Positions 33,659 to 43,213 of a DNA stretch of 64,000 nt are shown here, in pieces. The translations under genes were made by a program, and so were the position numbers. The notes beneath the pieces are model-generated. The model did not search any database. It was not told the origin of the DNA and saw nothing but the letters and a program-made list of their open reading frames with translations. Each line of letters starts with the position of its first letter. Positions within the stretch are counted from its first letter, which is position 1. Source of the stretch: Ophiosphaerella korrae (lineage: Eukaryota; Ascomycota; Dothideomycetes; Pleosporales; Phaeosphaeriaceae); NCBI GenBank assembly GCA_028456385.1, contig JALNQF010000145.1, positions 49,789 through 113,788 on the forward strand. The letters are read 5' to 3'.

Positions 33659-35023
33659 TTATGCCGAGCCGTTTATTCGCTGCAAATCCACTTCGTTCTT
33701 GAGATCAGCTAGGAGCTTATCCACATCAACAAACTGAGCCTCGAAAGGGACGGTTAACTGGGGTCGCTCAGAATCATCGGTGGAAAACTGAGAAGTGTGG
33801 TGAGGCGATGTTGGCTGAGAAGAATATGGCGATGTAATCGGTGAGTAACCGTAGTTGTAGCCATGCTGTCCTTGATCTTGTGTACTAATGGCTGAGCTCC
33901 ACATAGGATAAAAACCGTTGTTGTAATCGTCAAAACCGCATGTTCCAACAACAAAGTGGTCGGAATGCGGAGATGATGGGGTAGAACAATCATTTGACCG
34001 CGCGAGGTAGTTGTAGCCCCCCATTAGTCCATTGGACTGGTAATTTTCATAATTGGTCTGGGCGTAAGGGAACTCAATGACTGAGTTGAAGGCTGATGTA
34101 GGTTCCTCAGTATTGTGATCGCCTGATAGCTCGTAGCTAAGAATTGCCGGATCGTTCATCGATTGTGTACTAGATAGTTTGCAGCTGAGAATTGTTGCGT
34201 CATTAATCAGTTGTACACCAGAGGTTTTGTAGCTGAGGATTGCTGGATCTTCCGAAAGATTGTTGCCCGAAGTATCGGTTTGGTTATTGGTAACGATGCC
34301 AGCATCATTTCCTGATGGCACAGAGTGGAGGATAGTGCTCTTCTCAGCGGCAGCAGCTGCAAACAGATGGCCGATTGTAATAGGCTGGAAACCGTTCTCC
34401 TTTACAACGTTAGCTAGACGTGTTAATCGACTTATAACAGCCGTCAACGGTAAGTCACTAGCCGCCGAGGTTTGAGGACTGCCTGTAATGACTTCGGTAA
34501 CAGGGGCAACGCTCAAATTTGACAACAGGGAGGAAATGCCACTGATAGACAGAGATGGAGTTTTAGCAAACTCATTTGGTGATTGGGAGCAAGCCGCAAC
34601 ATCTTGCACATCGCCATAGCCGGTTGAGTGCTGGCCCGCTGGTGAAGTAGGGCCAGTGGATCCCGAGAAGAAGACATCATAGTCGTCAAGCTCAACCTCG
34701 TGGTGGAACTCAGTATCTGCTGAAGTCATGCTACTACAGCGCAACAGCATCTCTTTAGGTGTTTCTAGATTGTCGAACAGTTTAGCTTCGAGGGCTTTGT
34801 TGTATGCATGAATGTTCAGGACCTCGGAATCGACTTGTTTGTCGCCATTCGTGTTGCTGCTGTGGATGGAGGTGGTCTCAGAAGGACCCACCAGCTTGTT
34901 GGCCGGTTTTTCCTTAGACTTCACCGCCGCTACAGCACGTTTCGCCTGTGCTTTCTCCTTCTGCAGCCGTTTGTGCTCCTTGAGGCCCTTTGGCTTCTGC
35001 ATGCTGGTGGTAGTTTGTGCCAT
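33659..35023 (-). CDS. Hypothetical protein with internal repeats
   Basis: A single-exon gene of 454 residues starting MAQTTTSMQKPKGLKEHKR. The N-terminus is a basic helix (about 10-45). The middle has three imperfect copies of a unit of about 19 residues (about 253-310: DPAILSYKTSG, DATILSCKLSS, DPAILSYELSG). The C-terminal third is rich in Tyr, Gly, Asn, Ser and Gln and prion-like (GYNYGYSPITSPYSSQPTS). The last 25 residues form an amphipathic helix (FVDVDKLLADLKNEV). No known domain, signal peptide or membrane segment. The Tyr/Gln/Ser-rich composition suggests a condensate-forming or transcription/RNA role; that is inference. Overlapping opposite-strand frames are shadows. Confidence 0.65.
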   Translation of the reverse strand: MAQTTTSMQKPKGLKEHKRLQKEKAQAKRAVAAVKSKEKPANKLVGPSETTSIHSSNTNGDKQVDSEVLNIHAYNKALEAKLFDNLETPKEMLLRCSSMTSADTEFHHEVELDDYDVFFSGSTGPTSPAGQHSTGYGDVQDVAACSQSPNEFAKTPSLSISGISSLLSNLSVAPVTEVITGSPQTSAASDLPLTAVISRLTRLANVVKENGFQPITIGHLFAAAAAEKSTILHSVPSGNDAGIVTNNQTDTSGNNLSEDPAILSYKTSGVQLINDATILSCKLSSTQSMNDPAILSYELSGDHNTEEPTSAFNSVIEFPYAQTNYENYQSNGLMGGYNYLARSNDCSTPSSPHSDHFVVGTCGFDDYNNGFYPMWSSAISTQDQGQHGYNYGYSPITSPYSSQPTSPHHTSQFSTDDSERPQLTVPFEAQFVDVDKLLADLKNEVDLQRINGSA

Positions 35024-35412
35024 CGTCACTTTCAGTATATTTCAAATCGAATCCACAAGCGTAAAATCTCGAGGTTGACTTGAGTGGGACCCAAGCGGTT
35101 GCCCTGAGATTGAGTTGAAGATCAATTTTTGATCGCGCTGAGGTTGGATGGAGGGCAATCAAAAGTCTGAGGAGACTTGTATACTTGTATCCCAAGGTGG
35201 TGACGCTAGCAAAGTGGACGCGCGTGAATCACTTAAGTGTTACTGAATGTTTTCACGTTTGCCAAGATTCACGAAGATTCACAAACAAATAAAATCATTG
35301 CGGAATATATAAGCAACTTTTAAAGTAATAGGGGAAAATAGCTAGTTAAACACTGTGTACCCTTTATTTCGATTTTGGACTGAACGTTGTGAACAAATAA
35401 CCCATGGTAGCA
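35024..35412. other. Intergenic, promoter of the repeat-containing protein
   Basis: No coding frame is supported. AT-rich, with short direct matches GATTCACGAAGATTCAC at 35266-35282. Confidence 0.45.
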
Positions 35413-35933
35413 TCAAGACGGCAACCTGCATCGAGAATGATGTGCCAAAGATCTGCTTGCCCGCCATATACTTGCGTAAATTTCTAGATTGTGCATGTAT
35501 GGGCAAGAACTTTTTTGACAGCCTTTAGGGCGCGAAAAGAACTTGCAGGGAACATCTGAACAAGAATCAATTAACACACGAGAAGAAATCGTGTTCTTCT
35601 GGGCGGGATTGAATTCTTCAGAGGTTGTTCTTCGCTGAGTTTGTGAAGGTACTCCATTTGGAGCATGTTGATTTTTGCACCTGTCTGTCGCCGTAGTGGC
35701 ATAATCCCTGTAGAAAAAAATCTGCAAGTTGGAAGATGTTCAGAGCGATTATCATCGCGAGTAGCCATTGCGGCATCAATGGGGGGTATTCGGGCATTAG
35801 GCGAGGCTGAGTCATTTGCCCCGAAACTATTTTGCGTACTGGAGGTCTTTTCGTGAATGAAATGACAAGAACTTCCTTTCCTACAAGCTCCTTGAGCAAA
35901 GAATTTGCACGAGATCGGCATTCTGGATGCCAT
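35413..35933 (-). pseudogene. Broken CCCH zinc-finger protein gene
   Basis: Three CCCH fingers can be read in order but in three different frames. Finger 1 is CKFFAQGACRKGSSCHFIH (about 35860-35920). Finger 2 starts CRFF near 35730, continues after a frameshift as LQGLCHYGDR, and ends CKNQH after another. Finger 3 is CKFFSRPKGCQKSSCPYMH, near 35490-35550. The first shift is at a seven-T run (minus strand, 35713-35719), where six would keep frame. The second is a four-base gain around GACAGACAGG. No intron with valid ends would fix either. Intact homologues would bind AU-rich or other RNA through the fingers. The start at 35933 (MASRMPIS) is good, so loss looks recent unless the indels are errors. 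Confidence 0.65.
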
Positions 35934-36256
35934 TAGGTGAGGTAAGAAGTCTGGGAGTCAGCCTCAACAAGCGGGGTCTTTTTGATCGTGTAACCTTGGG
36001 ATTAATGGGCCACAGCTTTGATAGTTTCAGCCTTGCATGCTAAAGCTAGCAACAACATGACCACCTGGGTCGTTGCCATTTGCATCGTATAGCCTCCCAT
36101 AGTATCACGATAAATTCCAAAGTTCCACGGGCCTAAAGTCGAAGAGACTTTGAAATACCTAGATAAATTACGCATACACTAATCACATACATAGCCCCAG
36201 TCAATTCTTTGTTATTTCTTCACCACACTCGCTGCTTTTAGGAAGGACTTGAGTAC
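35934..36256. other. Intergenic, no gene seen
   Basis: Moderately AT-rich. It may be the internal side of the LTR that starts at 36257, but no retroelement coding remains. Confidence 0.4.
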
Positions 36257-36629
36257 TGTTAGATTTTGGATAGGTTTTGAACGTGATTGATTCAATTGAG
36301 TTGAGTAAGTTTAGTTGAGTACTGATTAATCGCTCTCTGTCTGTCCATCTCCGGCCCTGCGCTCTATTTATGTGTCTACGCTGCGGCTGACTTGGCTGAG
36401 GTCTCTCGAGTCGGCAGCGGGCCAGATCCCCAGCACCCCTTTGTAAGGGTGCAGTTATCTTTGCTGTAGTGGTTGCGTGACGTAGCTCATCCCTTTTCAT
36501 GTGATACCCTTTTCCACGTGATAGTCGAGGCTGCGATCTCGGTTTACAGCGAGGCTGGCCGCCGGCGATCGTTGCGCTAGCTAGTCGAGCCACGGTACAC
36601 CTGAATTCTCTCAGGCATCTCATCTAACA
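36257..36629 (-). mobile_element. LTR-like element, probable solo LTR, 373 bp
   Basis: Bounded by TGTTAGAT and its exact inverse ATCTAACA, the TG...CA ends of an LTR. Read on the minus strand it has a promoter-like ACATAAATAGAGC in the middle, followed by CT/AG-rich sequence and an A-rich end, as in fungal LTRs. There is no second copy in the window, and the flanking 5-mers (AGTAC and ATTGA) do not match. It may be a rearranged solo LTR or the end of a deleted element. The GC content is normal, so it has not been heavily RIP-mutated. The 140-codon open frame inside it is not a gene. Confidence 0.55.
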
Positions 36630-37108
36630 ATTGAAGAACTTTCTCTAGCTAACTTTAACTTAGAACTAGAGATACGACTTAAACATAACTCTTTAAGATT
36701 TAAGGTACGTAAAACTACCATATAGTACCATTTATCTCTCTGCGAGTATTTCTATCTGTCTCTTGTCCAAATCGACGTTTTGGTGGCGTAGTTATGATGG
36801 GTTGAAGTTGTGGCCCACGATTGGGGTTGTTGGTCTTCAGGCTTGACCTGTTCCTGACGGGAATGGGGGGGCTATATATAGTAGCGTCATTAGTGCTTGC
36901 GCTCCTGCACCATCTGTAACTTCTATATAGTGCGACCTTAGTTAAGTCCTATAATACTGCGTACTGTCCACTCCTCGCACGGCAGCAATTTTTGAGCACA
37001 AAGTGATGCGCGATAATGACGCTTGGTCAATTCGTCAATCCGTACTCAGCCTATTGTAGCTGCGATGAGCTTTTCCAGCGTGTTGTCTTTATACTATGGA
37101 AAATGGGA
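36630..37108. other. AT-rich intergenic, no gene seen
   Basis: Contains short AT-rich direct motifs and a TATATATAG stretch at about 36874. No coding frame is supported. It could be an eroded part of the adjacent element. Confidence 0.4.
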
Positions 37109-38294
37109 CTACGCCTTTGTCCCCTCCCCAGGATTCACAATGTTATCCAGATCGGCAGCTCCTCTGGTCACCGCCCGTTTCTGTATCCTCGACACGACAT
37201 TGTACCCCCACTCTAAGCTCGTAATTGGCTTTTCGCTGCTATCGCTGCGCGGTATAATAGGGCTTTCGAAGGCCTTCATCAAAGACGTGTTCTCGGGACG
37301 CGTGGCGATAACAATACTTAGCCGATCATGTTGGCGCTGCTCGCCGGGGGCTTTCACTACACGGTAGATCTGGGATTTTAAAAGCTGGTTGGAGTAGATG
37401 GACATGGCGTCGCCGAGGTTGACGATGGCGTATCCAGGTCCTGGCTTCACCCAGCGCCAGTCCTCGTCCTTGACAAGGTAGCCATCGACTTTGGCTTCCG
37501 CGTGAGGGATCTGCAGACCGCCGACCCAGTTGAACAGTATAGCTATGCTCATTGCGTCTCGGTGAGGAGGGAAGCCCTCGGGTTCGTCCACAGTGGAGGG
37601 AGGCACGCCTCCATAACGTAAGACACGGATGAAGTCTCCCGAGTCATCCATCAGGTTATGCAGTTTGGTGATGGAATGGAGAGGGAGCTGGAGTTGCTGC
37701 TCTAGGACGGAGAGGATGCCCCGCGCGATGGCGTTGCCGTACTCGAGAGCTTCTTTGAATTCTCGTTGGTCTTCGGGAGAGATCCAGTCCGGGAGGCCCG
37801 CGCCGTTCTCGTCCTTCGTCCCGAAGAATTCGCTTTGAGGGATGTTCACAATCTCTAGGTCTGCGCTTTGGTGTCCAGGTAACTGCCTTGCATGGCCAGT
37901 ATCGCCGGTCCCCTCGGATATGTTATATGGATGGCGCGCGGGCAACTTACCCGCGATCAAAGACTCTCATGCCGGGTCTGGTCTTGTACTTTAGCTTCTC
38001 CTCTGCAGGTGTATCTTTGAACTTTTGTCGCCCCCATTGATGTAGTTTGCAGGCACAGCGCCACAGCTCGCGGCCCATGGGGTGGTCCAGCATGTCCAGG
38101 TAGAAGAAACCGGTGGTATGGCATATCCCAAAGAGTCTTTCTGCCTCGCCTTTGTCGTCGTTGACAAGGCGCGAGAGAGAAATTTTCTCCAACGCGACCG
38201 TGGGCACATGTGGTGGGAACTCGGCGGGGTAGAAGTCCTGGGCCTCGAAGGGACCGGCCATACGGAGGGTTTCTATCTGCTCGTTTGATGGCAT
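37109..38294 (-). CDS. Isopenicillin-N-synthase-like 2OG-Fe(II) oxygenase, altered iron site
   Basis: Exons are 38294-37951 and 37886-37109 with a 64-bp intron, giving 373 residues. The acceptor is AAG, and a CAAAG acceptor 21 bases further would also keep frame. The N-terminal DIOX_N part contains FGICHTTGFFYLDMLDH. The C-terminal oxygenase core has FPPHRDAMSIAILFNW (iron His and Asp) and RLSIVIATRP (2-oxoglutarate Arg). Where relatives have a His-Arg-Val, this protein has SQIYRVVKAP: the codon at 37364-37366 is TAC (Tyr). One C-to-T change from CAC would remove the third iron ligand. HDRLSI, eleven residues on, has a His but in the wrong place. The enzyme may therefore be inactive or changed. 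Members act in secondary metabolism and hormone-like oxidation. The ATG at 38294 is chosen because no ATG lies upstream in frame. Confidence 0.85.
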
Positions 38295-38762
38295 CGCGAA
38301 TGGAATGTCGATTGAGGTTTCCAGCAATGGGATGCGAGATGAGAAATGGGGCGAGCGCTCGTCTCAGCGACCTGCAAGCACCCACGCATCAGTACTACAC
38401 CGTTTCTACATCACCGTATTTATAGCAAGCTGTATATCACAGCCAATCTCGTCCATCTGCCTACCATTTCCATATCACCGTGCATGTTGTACATAGCTTT
38501 CCCGCAGCCTGATTTTAGACGTCATGTCGCTTTGGGTGGGCTAGCGTTCTACCTTGCCAGCTGCATTGTCTCCCCCCCCCCCCCCCCGCCGGAGACTGTC
38601 CAGGGCACCAGTTGCCTTGCACCCTTCATGCTAGAACTGTAGTGCACTACCCTTGCAGTACAGCCTTTCCGGTTCCGCCTCAAGAACTCGCCCTATATCT
38701 GCATAGTACCTAGAGCCCACTCCGCCATTGTCATAGCCCCAAACTAGCTGCAAGTGTCAACA
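38295..38762. promoter_or_regulatory. Divergent promoter, oxygenase and reductase genes
   Basis: The two genes face away from each other over 468 bp, an arrangement often seen in co-regulated metabolic pairs. It includes a run of 16 C (38572-38587). No binding site can be named. Confidence 0.35.
38572..38587. repeat. Poly-C homopolymer, 16 bases
   Basis: An uninterrupted C run in the shared upstream region of the oxygenase and reductase genes. Confidence 0.9.
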
Positions 38763-39604
38763 ATGAAACTCATCGTTACAGGAGCCACCGGATTCGTAGG
38801 TGGAGAGGTCATCCGCCTAGCGCTTCGGAACAAATCCATCACATCGGTCGTGGCGCTCGCCCGCAAAGAAGTCGCGGTACCCAGGCATGCCGGACCCGAA
38901 GCGGACACATCAAAGTTCAAGTCGGTACTCCTCGAGGACTGGGAGGGGCCGTATCCTGATCATGTTATCGAGCAACTCAAAGGTGCCGATACCTGTGTGT
39001 GGTCAGCTTTTGCCCCGCTCGCATGCTTGGTCGTCGTCGACACTAATGCTTCATCAGGACCCTTGCAATCACGCCCACAAAGGCCAAGGATGCGAGCTTC
39101 GACGAGGTGACCAAGATTTGCTACGACTATACCGTCAATGGTCTCAACAACATCGCTCCCGTGACTAACAAGCCCTTCCGCTTCGTCTACACATCAGGCG
39201 TGACCGTAGAGCGCGACCAAACCAAGACACTGCCCTTCCTCCAAGACTATCGCCTCATGCGTGTAAGGCGTTCGTAGTTGATTCAAAGTCGTTTCATTGA
39301 CGCCAAAGTTTGGGGTCGCATCGAAAATGCCGTTCTTGATTTTGCGAAGCAACATGCGCCTGCCATTGAGGTCTCTATAACTAAGCCCGGTGGCATTGAA
39401 GGACCTGGCCACCCCAAAAACGAAGCCTTGACGAGCGTTTGGGCGCAATTTGGCCCCACGCCTTGGGTTTATGTCTCGGAGCTAGCGGCCGCTATGATCG
39501 AGCAGGGTCTAAACGGGGTCAGCAAGGACACGCTGTGGGGAGATGACCTTCAGAAGATTGGATCCAATGTATTGAAGGAAGAGGATTATGTCTCCGGGGA
39601 TTGA
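38763..39604 (+). CDS. NAD(P)-dependent reductase/epimerase, atypical SDR
   Basis: Exons are 38763-39001, 39058-39260 and 39309-39604, giving 245 residues. The introns are 56 bp (branch CACTAAT) and 48 bp (donor GTGTAAG). The N-terminus MKLIVTGATGFVGGEVIRLAL is the Rossmann nucleotide loop of extended or atypical short-chain dehydrogenases (GxxGxxG). RFVYTSGVTVERD carries the usual beta-5 Ser region, and SITKPGGIEGPGH follows the substrate loop. A classic YxxxK pair is not evident, so it fits the NmrA/atypical group or a diverged reductase. The second intron is a multiple of three and contains an in-frame TAG, so it must be removed. It faces the oxygenase and probably works in the same small pathway; that is inference from position. 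Confidence 0.82.
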
Positions 39605-39763
39605 TCATTAATGAGCTCTCGGAGTATGCTGTGATGCCGAATAGTTCTCTCTCATGGAGTCTACGATCAGCATAGGGATGCAAATAACGAGCAATCAACT
39701 ACTTCTGATTCGATTGTTCAAGGACTCTGAAATTTGACCATGTCTCCCGAATAGTTTACTCAC

Positions 39764-41538
39764 TCAAGCACCGACTAAAGGATAATTGTATCTATACAGA
39801 TTCTTTGGATCCCATTTCGCCTTCAGCTTTCTAAGTCGTGGTAGATTTTCTGCCGAGTACAACGTCGTCGGATCCTCATTGTCGTGGCCGTATAGAACAT
39901 AGATCTGTGGCTGATCGAACCCACTAGCGGCTGCGAAATTGGCGCGTGTCTCCCGAGCAAAGACGTTGATTCTATTGTCGAACTCTCGCGTTGTGTTGTA
40001 GGCAAAGTTGAACAACCTAGTGGTTTGTTAGCCTGTGTCGTTTAATAGCTTGCGGGTCCTACGGGTGCGCTGTGATGTTACGCCATGGATAGGCGGTAGC
40101 ATTGTGAGCGACCTTCTCGACGGCCTGTTTGGGAAACAGCTCGATGAAGTAGACGGTGCCCGCGAGCTCCTCAGATTGGATTAGCGTGTCATAGTTTTCA
40201 TAGAAGGTCTGGAACGTTGGAACATCTAAAGTGTAAACGGCACCGCCGTAGACGTTGTGCGTGGTGCCAGTTGGGCACTGGAAGCCTGGAGCCTCGATCG
40301 CGAAGAACGACTGCTCGTTGACGGATGCCCATGGAACCATGGTGAGGTTCTGTCGTAGCGGCGATGCTTGCAGAAGAGGTTACAGGTATTTCTCGCCTTC
40401 TTCGCGGGGTCCCGTGTAGACTGCATTGATCAGGATGATAGACTGACCAGAATTAGCCTAGTGTCTGGATCAACACGGAATCTGTTCACTTACGCCACCA
40501 AGCGCAGGTACGTTGAGCGCGAGCCAGACGAACGACAATTCGGCAGGTAGTACATTTTCAAACGTCTTGAAGTAATCCAGGAGACTCTTGCTGGCATTGG
40601 GCGCAAAGAGGAAGTCCGCAAGGAGCACCTGTGGAGCGGCCTGATTAAAACGGAAAACGTCGCCTCGAGAATCGTGCCGTAGTTGAAGCCAGCTCCACGT
40701 ATCGCCCAGAAGAGATCTGCGTTCATGGTTTTAGATGCTCTGATGATTTCACCAGAGGCTGTGACCATTTTCACGCTCAAGAGGGTGTCCAAGAGCATTC
40801 CATGCAAGCCATTGTACCGACTTACGCCGCCTCCGAGCGCTGCTCCTACCTTCCAATTCGGCCATGTCAATATTAGGTTCAGGTGTAGGACGGCGTTCAA
40901 GCGTTCAAGCCCACTTACCATGCCTACGCAGTTCTCCGATCCGATGGCTTGGTGAGATTAGCGATAAGAGGCTCTCTTTACTGTCCGATATAAAACTTAC
41001 GAAGCTGCTTTTTGGTCTCACCAAGTGGGCCGACGACATCTCCGAATCGAACGGCACCACAAATTGTCAATGTGTCCTTCTTGGCGTCCACTTTGGCGTC
41101 TCTGAAGTTTGAGAGGTCGATGTTGATACCGTTGCGAAGTCTTCCAAGAGTAGTGCTGAAGCCATGCCCTCCACCAGTCGTAAGAAATGGGGTGTTTGAG
41201 TTTGTTGCGTATCTGATCTGCGCAAAAATTTCTGGTTAGAAACAAGCAAGGAAAGAGGGGCAACAACGGGAGAGAGGGAGTGAACCGCGGTTGACCGGAG
41301 GGTTGGGAAACGGGCTTCGTACTATCGCAGCGACGTCTTTATCCGTAGCAGGCTTGACAGTCACCTTGTAGTTAGGTGCATGATAACTGGACCATCGTTC
41401 CGTGACGTTAGATGGCGGGTTGATCTGTGTGCCAGGCGAAAGCTTCAAATCACGCAGATCCCAGGCTAAGGCTGCACCGACAAGCTGCCGGGTCCAGGTT
41501 ATTGCGAGAAGCACTGTAAGGAGAAGGCAAAGGGCCAT
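39764..41538 (-). pseudogene. Inactivated FAD-linked oxidase gene, berberine-bridge-like
   Basis: Exons are 41538-41323, 41217-41001, 40947-40919 (29 bases), 40849 to about 40484, about 40434-40063 and 40016-39764, all with good splice ends. A signal peptide (MALCLLLTVLLAITW) starts it. TTGGGHGFSTTLG holds the flavin His, IGSENCVGMVGAALGGG the FAD loop, and WDPKNLYRYNYPL the BBE C-terminus. Two lesions stand out. In exon 4 the frame must jump after ILEATF (near 40640) to reach NQAAPQVLLADFLFA. In exon 5 TAA at 40380-40382 follows GEKYL where the frame otherwise continues PLLQASPLRQN, one C-to-T away from CAA. The active ancestor would have been a secreted oxidase of small molecules. The gene at 11735-13674 belongs to the same superfamily but is not a close copy. 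Confidence 0.8.
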
Positions 41539-42019
41539 TGCGATTGGAAAAGATTGGCGGTCCCAAACGATTCACTCAATGTAGTATCAAAGAATCGTGG
41601 TTAATCATTTCTATTTTTCATGGCTTGGAGTCGAGCGCGATCAGAATGCCGGAGAACGCTGGTGCGGCCTGACGGGTAGCACACGAGTTGCATTCTGCCT
41701 TGTCACTCCAAGCACGTGGTATTATTTTAGCTTATCAGGGCGGCTAAGGATGGCGTGGATCTCATCAACCGTTTCCCTCAAACGAAGACTCGTGTTCTAA
41801 ACTCAGATCGCTTGCTACAGCCTAACACCTCATCCGTTCTAGTAAGTATCGGGGTACAGGAGTGTGTATTAATTACAATATTACGAGTTCCTGAGTGAAA
41901 AACGTTTGGTATAGGAAAAGTTTATTCATTCTGTTTATCTACTATCTGCCTATCTGCCTATCTATCTACAATGCTGCCCAGAGGAAGGTTGCCAGGATTA
42001 ACATATTGGGTAACATGCC
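41539..42019. other. Intergenic with CTAT-type microsatellite
   Basis: A CTATCTGC/CTATCTAT repeat lies at about 41940-41970. No gene is seen on either strand. Confidence 0.45.
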
Positions 42020-42782
42020 TTACGCAGCGTTAATAGCAGGAAACACGGCTGTTGAGGTTCGGGTTGAATTGGTCCTCACGGCCCCAGTAGGAGGTGTCTC
42101 TACGGTCGCATTGACGGTGACTGGGGGCACTGGTCGCAAGCATGCAGTAGGAGTGGTTGGTTTAGGTGCAACTGCTGCCAGAGCATTTTGCAAGAAGGTA
42201 TTGTGTGCTCCACCAGGGTTCAAGCTAAAGACCATACCAGCGCGGCAATGAGAACGCCGAACTGTCTGAGCACAGTAGAACCACTTTGGTTGAGTGTCAG
42301 GAACTTTGTATTCAATAATAAACTTGCCGCTCATGTTCGTTGGATTGAAATGCCGGAACCCCGAGTCAAATCCGCCATTATTCTGACACGGATTTTGGAG
42401 TGTACTTTCAGTCAAAGTATGGTTTAATCCAAGAAAATTAAAGGCAATTACTGCACTAACAGAAGCATTTAGAGAAGGTGGTGGAAATGCCAGCTCTCCA
42501 CCCTTGCCAACCGTGACTGTGGAAGTTAGAAACCCTCCGCTCGTTGAATTACCTGTACTCGGTGATATGGTTTGGGGTAGTGTTTCATGCCCAAGTTGAT
42601 TGTGTGGTGCGCGTGTAATTTCTCCAAGGTAGATGAAACATATTTGTGGAAGTAGCATGTACAGTGTGCGTCTTGTTAAGTGCCGCGGGCGTTGTTGTTG
42701 GGGTTGCCAGCAGCTTCTGGCATGAAGTGGAAGTTAACAAACCACTGCCCAGCAGGTAGAGTACGACATGCAAGAAAGCCAT
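42020..42782 (-). CDS. Secreted cupredoxin-like copper protein
   Basis: The likely start is ATG 42782 (MAFLHVVLYLLGSG), a hydrophobic signal-like leader. The mature part lies in a second frame ending at 42020, so at least one intron falls between about 42740 and 42520. I could not fix it: GTGGTT or GTTTGT donors with TACAG or CACAG acceptors all fit. The domain opens VTVGKGGELAFPPPSLNA. The type-1 copper ligands are present in order: His in FLGLNHTLTES, then Cys, His and Met in WFYCAQTVRRSHCRAGMVF. The C-terminus is a Thr/Pro/Asn-rich stretch with NxT/S glycosylation sites and no GPI signal. Relatives are extracellular serine-rich cupredoxins of fungi, with proposed roles at the wall or in copper or radical handling. 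Confidence 0.72.
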
Positions 42783-43213
42783 ATCTCGTCTGGACATCGC
42801 CTGAGCCCGGTGTCGCATACTTATGTAAATCTAGAGCAGAGATAGGAGACTAAAAACTGGGGCGAGGAATGGTATACTGTGTACAGGTTCCCGAGTTGCT
42901 GGCTGCGGCGTTCCCGAAAGTGGTGTGACGAGAGTCGGGATTGTGAATTCTCGCAACGATCACATTGAATGACATAATCAGCGGTCCGAGTTGTATAAAA
43001 GACATTGCCCTACCACATTATAATAACCAGACACATTGCACCTTATTTCTGAGCTGGTTTCAGATTCAAACAGCATACCACATTCATCGCAAACAGATCT
43101 CGATCTAGGACAAATCCCAAAATTCAACAGTTCTACAAACCCCCAGAATCGTCGTATTATACTATAAATAACCATCTTCCAACATTTTAGAGCGCTAAGC
43201 AATCCGTATCATT
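42783..43213. promoter_or_regulatory. Divergent intergenic region
   Basis: Lies between the cupredoxin start (minus strand) and the gene at 43214 (plus strand). A TATTATACTATAAATA stretch at 43153-43168 is a plausible TATA box about 50 bp before the plus-strand ATG. Nothing else can be named. Confidence 0.4.

Noticed and set aside
36201..36623. 140-codon minus-strand frame
   Set aside because: It lies almost entirely within the LTR-like element and has no protein-like features.
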